From an uncultured Eubacterium sp. (lineage in GTDB: Bacteria; Bacillota_A; Clostridia; Lachnospirales; Lachnospiraceae), in assembly GCA_948468465.1 (NCBI GenBank), contig CAOKJJ010000015.1, forward strand, positions 1 to 44,161: a stretch of DNA of 44,161 nt, written 5' to 3'. Position 1 is the stretch's first letter. Each line of letters begins with the position of its first letter. The notes beneath the pieces were generated by a model. That model did no database searches and was not told where the DNA came from. It saw nothing but the letters and a program-made list of their open reading frames with translations. Positions 1-5,877 of the stretch are shown one piece after another. Made by a program: the position numbers and the translations under genes.

Positions 1-523
1 GCTTGCCGTTCTGTATCGGCATGATGTCAATCGTCCAACTGCCTATATCTACCACTACCACACGCTCCGGCAGGGTTTTCAACTGTTCTGCAACCGCCGC
101 ATAACATTGTGGGAACACGGACACCCTTGCTATCCTTGCCGTATACTTCTCTTTCTCAAAGAAGTAACTGACTTCTTTATTCTTTGACAGATAATCAATG
201 AAGTCCTGCTTCTCTGCGCCGAACCTTGTCAGCGGAAGTCCTACCGATAAAAGGATATCTGTATTTCTCATTCCACGCCTGTTCAGCTCCTTTGCGACTG
301 CTGCAAGGGTAAGCAGGTAGAAGTTGTCATTCTCAACTTTTGTATCCCTGACTTCAAGACGTTTCCCGCCTACCTTGTAATACCTTCCGTCCAGTTCCAC
401 CAAATCATCATAAAATGCAGGTTCTGTCGTTATTTCCTTTACTCCTGTCGTAAAAATCTGCGTTGCTGTTTTCATGTTCGACCAGCCATGATCGATCCCG
501 ATTACTTCAATATGTTTATCCAT
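1..523 (-). CDS. ParM/StbA-like actin ATPase, 3' end beyond window
   Basis: The gene runs off the left edge; 174 codons are visible from the ATG at 521-523. The protein starts MDKHIEVIGIDHGWSNMKTA, an actin-fold phosphate-1 loop (G-I-D-H-G-x-x-x-x-K), and near the cut reads VVVVDIGSWTID, the phosphate-2 type motif (D-I-G). This is the pattern of ParM/StbA/Alp7 filament proteins that segregate plasmids and circularised conjugative elements in Firmicutes. The ribosome site GGAGGAAG sits 6 nt before the ATG. The start overlaps the stop of the upstream gene by 8 nt, so translation is probably coupled. It is the last visible gene of the leftward operon. The C-terminal half and any partner DNA-binding protein lie outside the window. 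Class is fairly sure from the two motifs; the exact subfamily is not. Confidence 0.75.
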   Translation of the reverse strand, partial: MDKHIEVIGIDHGWSNMKTATQIFTTGVKEITTEPAFYDDLVELDGRYYKVGGKRLEVRDTKVENDNFYLLTLAAVAKELNRRGMRNTDILLSVGLPLTRFGAEKQDFIDYLSKNKEVSYFFEKEKYTARIARVSVFPQCYAAVAEQLKTLPERVVVVDIGSWTIDIMPIQNGK

Positions 524-1040
524 TGTGTTCTTCCTCCATATTCTTTTCATTCTGATAACCTCTCTCATATAGTTCCAATCTTTCAAGATACAGCCTGTCA
601 AGAAATTCACGTTTTACCGCTTTGTCCTGTTCACTCCACGTTCCTTTTTCCTGTGCATAACTGCTGTCCCATATGTCCTCTGCCTCTTTTCTTCTGATAT
701 AACAGTACATGCTGCTTCTTCTGTCAATCTGAGGTTCGTCCGCATTCTGTTCTTTTTCTTCTGTTTCTAATAAATCCCATACAGACATTTTCAGTGCTAT
801 TGCTATCTTACACATGGCATTCAGCGATATTTTATTGAACGCCCTGCATTCCGCATGACTGAACCATCCATCAACTGTTCCAACCGGATAACCTGTCACT
901 CCGCTTATCCATACGTTTTTGCCTTTCCGGTGTATTCCTTTGCTTCTGACAGCTTTGTTGATGTTCCTGATCAGGTCACTCTTATCTATCCCTGCATGTG
1001 CCTCTAACAGCCGAAGAATGTCTTTCTCGTACTTATTCAT
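516..1040 (-). CDS. Putative XRE-like DNA-binding protein of mobile element
   Basis: 174 aa if started at the ATG at 1038-1040, which has AAGGAG 11 nt upstream; the in-frame GTG 12 nt earlier would lie inside that ribosome site and is rejected. Residues ~35-90 resemble a lambda-repressor/XRE fold: GTVDGWF followed by ISLNAMCKIAIALKMSVWDL, where the last helix ends in the typical D-L-L. The C-terminal ~80 residues are strongly charged and predicted helical (EEKEQNADE, RRKEAEDIW). The gene overlaps its upstream neighbour by 8 nt and the downstream ParM-like gene by 8 nt. It sits directly before an actin-like segregation gene, so it could be the centromere-binding partner or autoregulator. That role is inferred from position only. 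Confidence 0.5.
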   Translation of the reverse strand: MNKYEKDILRLLEAHAGIDKSDLIRNINKAVRSKGIHRKGKNVWISGVTGYPVGTVDGWFSHAECRAFNKISLNAMCKIAIALKMSVWDLLETEEKEQNADEPQIDRRSSMYCYIRRKEAEDIWDSSYAQEKGTWSEQDKAVKREFLDRLYLERLELYERGYQNEKNMEEEHNG

Positions 1041-1314
1041 TGGTTTTACCACTCCTTAATATTTTTCTCATACAAGGAAAGCAATACTTATCTGATTGTT
1101 TGTACGGGCATCCAAAACACATATCTTCTTTGTCCTGCTCCGTGATTTCAGGCTTACTTTCTTCCTTAACACACTTCTTAGCGAGACACTGACGGTTGTT
1201 TCCGTGAAAGAATTGACAGCGCATACAGCTTCTTAAATCGTTTTCCAATTTTACCTGTGCCGCAATAATTCCATCCGGTTTTGGAGCGTTCTGCATCCTT
1301 ACGTTAATTCCCAT
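1033..1314 (-). CDS. Small cysteine-rich protein of mobile element
   Basis: 93 aa from the ATG at 1312-1314. In-frame GTG (1321-1323) and ATG (about 1305) alternatives exist and the ribosome site is weak, so the start is uncertain. Eight cysteines form C-x-x-C-like pairs (SCMRC, CFGC, CFPC, plus two single Cys in RQCLAKKC), suggesting one or two metal-binding knuckles. No catalytic motif or membrane segment is visible. It overlaps the stop of the upstream 47-aa gene by 11 nt and the start of the next gene by 8 nt. It looks like a small zinc-binding accessory protein; no named family is recognised with certainty. Confidence 0.55.
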   Translation of the reverse strand: MGINVRMQNAPKPDGIIAAQVKLENDLRSCMRCQFFHGNNRQCLAKKCVKEESKPEITEQDKEDMCFGCPYKQSDKYCFPCMRKILRSGKTNE

Positions 1315-1447
1315 CCACGCCACCCGCCTCTCTTGCGGCGGAAAGCCTGTATATCTCTTCTAATTTCCTGTCTGCCATCCCTGCTGATCTTGCAAGAGAA
1401 AAGTATAACAAAAGTACTACTGTTACAATGATTACTGCCCCTATCAT
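1304..1447 (-). CDS. 47-aa single-pass membrane protein
   Basis: A short gene: the ATG at 1445-1447 shares ATGA with the stop of the upstream gene and is preceded by AGGAGGGG at a good distance. It encodes MIGAVIIVTVVLLLYFSLAR then a charged tail with KLEEIYRLSAAREAGG, ending at 1304. The first ~17 residues are one hydrophobic helix, followed by a cytoplasmic-type amphipathic helix with positive charges next to the membrane. The strong ribosome site, the 4-nt stop-start overlap and the location inside an overlapping gene chain argue that it is translated. A longer ORF in another frame over the same bases (1299-1523) is judged a shadow. Function unknown; perhaps a membrane accessory of the element. 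Confidence 0.6.
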   Translation of the reverse strand: MIGAVIIVTVVLLLYFSLARSAGMADRKLEEIYRLSAAREAGGVDGN

Positions 1448-1836
1448 CTGCCGCCCCTCCTTTTCTGTTCCGCTTTCTTCCTCTGTTCCGCCTCCATCTG
1501 CCTGACATACTCACGAATATCAATCAGATCCTCTAGGTCATAGATTTTGGAACCCATAGCACGGTCAACATTTTCAGGAGTGCATTCGCCATGTTCTGTT
1601 AATGCTGCTATTACTTTCTGCTTGATTTCTTCCTGCACAGAATCCGGCATTGCTGCTATATAGTGTGGCGGCAGCTTTGAAACTTCTGTTATTACCTCCT
1701 TTTCATATCCGTAACTCTTTTCAAAGTCACTTAGAAACTGTTCTTTTACCAAGACTGCATTTGCCTTGTTTTCTTCACTGGCTAACTCCACCAGTCCGTC
1801 TAGGAACTCAACTAGCTCTCTCTTTGTAAAACCCAT
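1444..1836 (-). CDS. Hypothetical helical protein, first long gene of element operon
   Basis: 130 aa. The start is the ATG at 1834-1836 with AAGGAG about 8 nt upstream. The sequence is acidic in the first two thirds (ELASEENKANAV, DFEKSYGYEKEV) and ends in a very basic tail (EQRKKAEQKRRGGR). No catalytic motif, cysteine pair or membrane segment is seen; predicted almost all helix. It heads a chain whose successive genes overlap by 4 to 11 nt, so co-expression with the ParM-like gene is likely. The basic tail could bind nucleic acid, but this is only an inference. Family not recognised. Confidence 0.6.
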   Translation of the reverse strand: MGFTKRELVEFLDGLVELASEENKANAVLVKEQFLSDFEKSYGYEKEVITEVSKLPPHYIAAMPDSVQEEIKQKVIAALTEHGECTPENVDRAMGSKIYDLEDLIDIREYVRQMEAEQRKKAEQKRRGGR

Positions 1837-1913
1837 CTGTTAATTCTCCTTCTCCCAAAATAAAAAGGCAGGAACAGATTAGCGATACACAAACGGAATA
1901 TCCGTTTTAAGAG

Positions 1914-2090
1914 CTAATTTAGTCCTACCTAAATAATCGTTGTATTAAGTTTTCACCTCTCATTCCACTAAAAGCCAAAGCCCGACCATATTTGTATCGA
2001 CCATATTTGACTTCCGTAATGTAGGTTTTGAATTGTTCAGCGCTGCCCATTCTTAACCCCAATTAGGTATAAAAAATAGGACTAAATTAG
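1914..2090. repeat. 13-bp inverted repeat flanking element-end leader
   Basis: CTAATTTAGTCCT at 1914-1926 is repeated as its exact reverse complement at 2078-2090, 151 bp apart. In the same stretch, CTTAACCCC occurs twice as a direct repeat (2052-2060 and 2092-2100). The repeats lie just inside the presumed element end. They could be recombinase or regulator binding sites, or sites pairing in the leader RNA of the operon. No further function can be read from the sequence. Confidence 0.5.
1925..2050 (-). CDS. Possible 41-aa basic small protein
   Basis: A short reading frame from the ATG at 2048-2050 to the TAG at 1925-1927. It encodes a 41-aa basic peptide (MGSAEQFKTYITEVKYGRYK, continuing with YGRALAFSGM and ending LIQRLFR) with an internal near repeat KYGR-YKYGR. 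GGGG lies 6 nt before the ATG and could serve as ribosome site. It sits between the two arms of a 13-bp inverted repeat at the edge of the element, in front of the leftward operon. It may be a real leader or regulator peptide or a chance ORF; codon statistics are too short to decide. Confidence 0.35.
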   Translation of the reverse strand: MGSAEQFKTYITEVKYGRYKYGRALAFSGMRGENLIQRLFR

Positions 2091-2120
2091 GCTTAACCCC
2101 TTGATTTTACTGGGTTTCTT

Positions 2121-2483
2121 CTAACTTAGCCCTATTATAACACGGGCATCAAAATATTCTACCTGGCATTTTTTAAGCTGCTGTTCAAAAATGGATTCGA
2201 CTTTATCCATATTGGACAGATCGTATCCTGGAAATTTTGTAGCCAGGTAAAAGCTATCACGCGGATATTTGCTGAGGATTTGTCCAAGGATCGTTTCAGA
2301 ATGCCCGTCGTGGTATCCCCAGGCAGTATCATAGTAATTGACCCCATGTCCCATCGCATAAGCAACCATTTGTTCAGTAGCAGCTTCGTCAATTTCGGAC
2401 AGATTGTCTCCGCTGGCCGGGAGACGCATCGCGCCAAAACCGAGAGCCGACAGGCGCAGTTCCTGAAACTTGTTGTAAATCAT
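2121..2483 (-). pseudogene. Aldo/keto reductase, truncated at element junction
   Basis: The start ATG at 2481-2483 has AGAGGTGG upstream. The protein begins MIYNKFQELRLSALGFGAMR and contains YYDTAWGYHDGHSE, the aldo/keto reductase active-site Asp/Tyr region, then YLATKFPGYDL with the catalytic Lys. It is recognisable up to KCQVEYFD (about 2148). It then switches to ARVIIGLS and stops, whereas the family continues for another ~200 residues. The ~112 normal codons plus 8 foreign ones fit insertion of the mobile element into the gene. The remainder may lie to the left of the element, outside the window. The enzyme would be an NADPH-dependent oxidoreductase of the fused Fe-S type or a plain AKR; which one cannot be told. 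Confidence 0.7.
2134..2139 (-). promoter_or_regulatory. Candidate extended -10 promoter at element edge
   Basis: On the minus strand the motif TGTTATAAT has a TG one base before TATAAT, an extended -10 box, with no good -35. It lies about 300 bp before the 130-aa gene and could drive the leftward element operon, giving a long leader that contains the inverted repeats. Confidence 0.35.
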
Positions 2484-2613
2484 TCTATTCCACCTCTTCC
2501 TTCTTTTTATTTGTACAGTACAGTGATAGGTAACTTTTAAAACTGTAACATGATTTTGACTTCCCGTCAATTGGATATTTCATAGGTTTGTGTTTCCAAG
2601 GCGGAAAAAGTAG

Positions 2614-2907
2614 TGTAGCAGTTTTGCAGGTCGGCTGCAGCGAATGTCTGACCAGTCCGTACGCGGAATGATCAATAAATATACGCAGACTGCCACGATT
2701 GAGATGCACATAACGCCGCATATGTTCCGGCATACATTTGCGACAAGCCTGTTGGAAGCGGACGTAGATATTCGGTATATCCAGGAAATGCTTGGACATA
2801 GCTCGATTAATATCACAGAGATCTATACACATGTGGCAATGTCAAAACAGAGGGATATTTTGGCGACCAGGCATCCAAGAAAGGATTTTCAGATTTCTAA
2901 AAAATAG
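2614..2907 (+). pseudogene. Tyrosine recombinase, C-terminal remnant
   Basis: About 98 codons of the catalytic domain remain. Visible are HMFRHTFAT (second catalytic His-x-x-Arg), MLGHSSI (the LGH motif) and EIYTHV (Tyr nucleophile). Homology appears to start around GRLQRMSDQSVRGMINKYT, but an in-frame TAG at 2611-2613 stands just upstream and no N-terminal or arm-binding part is present. It is an XerC/D-like or element integrase whose front half is gone. It lies divergent from the truncated aldo/keto reductase and is probably the trace of an earlier element. An ATG at 2644 could still express an 87-aa fragment without the first catalytic Arg. Confidence 0.75.
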
Positions 2908-2922
2908 ATGGTGAGGAATGCA

Positions 2923-2951
2923 TTGAGGAAATCAGATATCTGGTATATAAT
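2923..2951 (+). promoter_or_regulatory. SigA-type promoter for phosphatase
   Basis: TTGAGG (2923-2928), 17 nt, TATAAT (2946-2951). The transcript would start near 2958 and include a hairpin at about 2968-3000 (AGGAAC...GTTCCT with an inner TGTAT/ATACA) before the ribosome site AAAGGAAG of the phosphatase gene. Confidence 0.55.
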
Positions 2952-3021
2952 ACATAGATAATGATAAGGAACTGTATGCAAATTTATACACGGTTCCTGA
3001 CAAAAGAAAGGAAGCGTATGC

Positions 3022-3744
3022 ATGGCATATTATGTATGCTCAGATATTCATGGAAGGTTTGACCGGTATCAAAGGCTGCTGGAAACGATGCGATTGTCGG
3101 CGGAAGATACGCTGTTTGTGCTTGGAGATGTGATTGACAGAAATCCGGGAGGGATAGCGGTTTTGCAGGATATGATGGAAAGGGATAACATAGAGCTGTT
3201 TTTAGGAAATCATGAGCTGTTTTTGTATGAAACGATAGCGGATGGCAAAGATGGGTTTGTTACAGATGCGTATATGAAAAACATCTGGTGTTCGCCGAAC
3301 AATGGAGGGTCTGTTACTTATCAGGCGTTTCAGGCGTTAAATGAAAAGGAAAAGAGACGGATTTTAAATGCGGTGGAAAACAGTACGCTGTTAAGGGTGG
3401 TGGAAGTAAATGGCATCAGGTATCATTTGAGCCATTCTTTCACGCTGCCGAAACTGGAATTCGATTATTATCGTTTTCAGGATGTTCCGCTGTGGGCGGC
3501 AAAAGATACGGTCTGGAAATCGGTGTTCCGCAAAGGAGATTACCATGCCGGTTACGAGGCGTTTGATACTACGATGCGGTATATTGTCGGACATGTTCCG
3601 GTACAGAGGATTTCCGCAAGTTCCAATATCTTTCAATATCATCAGATTACGGATATTGACTGCGGCTGCGCTTATTCCTTCTTAGAAGGGAACGCTCTTG
3701 CGTGTCTGCGTTTGGACGATATGGAAGAGTACTATATATTTTGA
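3022..3744 (+). CDS. Calcineurin-like metallophosphoesterase
   Basis: 240 aa, start ATG with AAAGGAAG 7 nt upstream. The three metal-binding blocks of PPP-type phosphatases are all present: SDIHG (D8, H10), GDVIDR (D36, D39) and GNHE (N63, H64). A later GHVP (around residue 192) supplies the last His ligand. Members of this group (PrpE/ApaH/PrpA-like) hydrolyse phosphoprotein or dinucleoside tetraphosphate with Mn2+. No membrane segment or signal is seen, so it is cytosolic. It has its own promoter and lies 169 bp before fbp, which uses the same fold. Substrate not determinable from sequence. Confidence 0.85.
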   Translation: MAYYVCSDIHGRFDRYQRLLETMRLSAEDTLFVLGDVIDRNPGGIAVLQDMMERDNIELFLGNHELFLYETIADGKDGFVTDAYMKNIWCSPNNGGSVTYQAFQALNEKEKRRILNAVENSTLLRVVEVNGIRYHLSHSFTLPKLEFDYYRFQDVPLWAAKDTVWKSVFRKGDYHAGYEAFDTTMRYIVGHVPVQRISASSNIFQYHQITDIDCGCAYSFLEGNALACLRLDDMEEYYIF

Positions 3745-3763
3745 GATATCGTTTTGAAAATGA

Positions 3764-3792
3764 TTGGCAGCCAGAAAAAAATTTGGTATAAT
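3764..3792 (+). promoter_or_regulatory. SigA-type promoter for fbp
   Basis: TTGGCA (3764-3769), 17 nt, TATAAT (3787-3792), followed by a leader of roughly 115 nt to the fbp start at 3914. No riboswitch fold was recognised in the leader. Confidence 0.65.
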
Positions 3793-3913
3793 CTGAGTGA
3801 TATTTTGTAACAGTGCAAGGGTTATCTGAACTGTTACGATATTTTTGATATGGAAGGATTTGTCTGTATTGGATACGGGAATCAGTTGATTTTAAAAGAA
3901 CAGGGGGAAAATT

Positions 3914-5806
3914 ATGGAATTTGGTCAGGAGAAATATTTAATGCTGCTGGCGGAAAAATATCCGACGATTCAGGCTGTATGCCGTGAAATTATCAATCTG
4001 AGCGCGATTTTAAATCTGCCAAAAGGCACAGAACATTTTATGAGCGACTTGCATGGGGAGTATGAGGCATTTTATCATATATTGAATAATTGCTCCGGTG
4101 TGATTCGTGAGAAAGTGGACATGCTGTTTGAGGAAACACTTTCAGACGCGGAACGGGAGCAGATCTGTACACTTATTTATTATCCGCGCGAGAAGCTGGA
4201 GCTGATCAAAAAAGAAGTGATTAATGTGCGGGAATGGTATCGTGAGATTTTGGCGGAGCTGATTGAGATTGCAAAAACATTATCGTCCAAATATACACGT
4301 TCCAAAGTCCGCAAAGCGATGCCGGAAGAATTTGCGTATATTATCGACGAGCTGCTGCATGTACAGAAAGATGAAGACGATAATCAGGTCATTTATCACA
4401 GAGAAATTTTAACAACGATTATAGAACTGGATAACGCGGATGAATTTATCGTAGCGTTGGCCAATTTGATTAAGCGTCTGGCCGTAGACCGGCTGCATAT
4501 CGTAGGGGATATTTTTGACAGAGGAGCCTGTGCAGACCAAATATTGGATTTGCTGATGAAATATCATTCCCTTGATATCGAATGGGGGAACCATGATATT
4601 TTATGGATGGGGGCTGCTGCCGGAAGCAAGGCATGCATTGCAAATGTGGTGCGCAATAACCTGAAATACAACAATACGGAAATATTGGAAAACAGCTATG
4701 GAATCAGCCTGCGCAGGCTGACGCTGTATTCGGAAAAGCTTTATCCGGATATAGAGCCTATGCAGGCCGCCGTCAAAGCGATTACCGTAATGCTGTTTAA
4801 GCTGGAAGGAGAGGTCATTGCAAGGCATCCGGAGTATGAAATGGACGACCGCAGGCTGCTGCACCGCATCAACTGGGAAGACCATACGATTGAACTGGAA
4901 GGAAAGACCTATGAATTAAAAGAAACAGAATTTCCAACGATCGATCCCAATGATGTCTATCGCCTCTCAAAAGAAGAGGAAGAAATTATTGACGAGCTGT
5001 GTCTGGCATTTGTAAACAGCAGCCGTTTGAATGAGCATATCCGGTTTTTGTATAAAAAAGGCGGCATGTATAAAACTTTTAACGGTAATTTATTGTATCA
5101 CGGCTGCATTCCTTTGGATGCGGAAGGAAATTTTGAAGGTATTTGCATTGACGGAAGAATGTACAAAGGGCGCGCTTATCTGGAATATGCGGATAAGACG
5201 AGCAGACGGGCCTATTTATCCGGCCGCAGGCAAAGCGATCTGGATTTTATGTGGTACTTATGGTGCGGCAGGAAATCTCCTCTGTGCGGGCGCAATATTA
5301 AAACGTTTGAGCGCAGCTATATTGCCGATGAGTCTGTCTGGCATGAGGAATCTGACCCGTATTACAAGTTTTATAAAACGGAAAAAACCTGCAATATGAT
5401 TCTGCGCGAGTTTGGGCTGTATTCTTCGTTTTCGCACATTATTAACGGGCATACGCCGGTGCGTACCGGAGAGGGAGAGATGCCAGTACGGGCGAATGGC
5501 AAGCTGATGGTTATCGACGGCGGATTCTGCCGCAGTTACCATAAGACAACGGGAATCGCGGGATATACGTTAATTTACAATTCCCATGGAATCCGAATCA
5601 AAGCGCATCAGCCGTTTGAAAGTGTATATACAGCCCTTTTGGAAAATAAAGATATCGAATCAGAAAGCGAGCTTGTAGAAACGGAAAAAGAACGTCTGAT
5701 GGTAAAACATACGGATAACGGCAAAAAAATATTAGAAGATATCGAAGGACTGAAAAAATTACTGGAAGCATATCGGGATGGGACGATTGAGCAGGGAAAT
5801 AACTGA
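3914..5806 (+). CDS. fbp: Fructose-1,6-bisphosphatase class III
   Basis: 630 aa, close to the 640-670 aa usual for the Firmicutes-type Fbp. It removes the 1-phosphate of fructose-1,6-bisphosphate, the committed gluconeogenic step, in the cytosol with Mn2+. The calcineurin-like metal motifs are SDLHGEYEAFYH (D45, H47), GDIFDRG (about 197-203), WGNHDILWMGAA (about 223) and INGHTPVRTGEG (about 510), spread over a much longer chain than normal phosphatases, as is typical of class III. GGGGGAAA lies just before the ATG. It has its own promoter and a strong terminator. The start MEFGQEKYLMLLAEKYPTIQ matches the family N-terminus. Confidence 0.95.
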   Translation: MEFGQEKYLMLLAEKYPTIQAVCREIINLSAILNLPKGTEHFMSDLHGEYEAFYHILNNCSGVIREKVDMLFEETLSDAEREQICTLIYYPREKLELIKKEVINVREWYREILAELIEIAKTLSSKYTRSKVRKAMPEEFAYIIDELLHVQKDEDDNQVIYHREILTTIIELDNADEFIVALANLIKRLAVDRLHIVGDIFDRGACADQILDLLMKYHSLDIEWGNHDILWMGAAAGSKACIANVVRNNLKYNNTEILENSYGISLRRLTLYSEKLYPDIEPMQAAVKAITVMLFKLEGEVIARHPEYEMDDRRLLHRINWEDHTIELEGKTYELKETEFPTIDPNDVYRLSKEEEEIIDELCLAFVNSSRLNEHIRFLYKKGGMYKTFNGNLLYHGCIPLDAEGNFEGICIDGRMYKGRAYLEYADKTSRRAYLSGRRQSDLDFMWYLWCGRKSPLCGRNIKTFERSYIADESVWHEESDPYYKFYKTEKTCNMILREFGLYSSFSHIINGHTPVRTGEGEMPVRANGKLMVIDGGFCRSYHKTTGIAGYTLIYNSHGIRIKAHQPFESVYTALLENKDIESESELVETEKERLMVKHTDNGKKILEDIEGLKKLLEAYRDGTIEQGNN

Positions 5807-5808
5807 AT

Positions 5809-5853
5809 GGTCAAAAAGGAACGGAAGAGGTAAATCTCCGTTCCTTTTTGACC
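5809..5853. terminator. Bidirectional intrinsic terminator
   Basis: Perfect 17-bp stem, 5809-5825 with 5837-5853, loop 11 nt. The arms carry A5/T5 runs so it can end both fbp transcripts (plus) and the sulfatase-fold gene (minus), which converge here. Confidence 0.85.
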
Positions 5854-5877
5854 GTTTTCAATGGGGGATGTTTTTAG

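Noticed and set aside
1299..1523. 74-aa ORF, minus strand
   Set aside because: It covers the better supported 47-aa gene (strong ribosome site, ATGA overlap) in another frame and is rich in Arg/Gly without any fold signal.
2485..2832. 115-aa ORF on the minus strand over the integrase remnant
   Set aside because: The plus strand carries clear recombinase motifs; the minus ORF has no recognisable domain.
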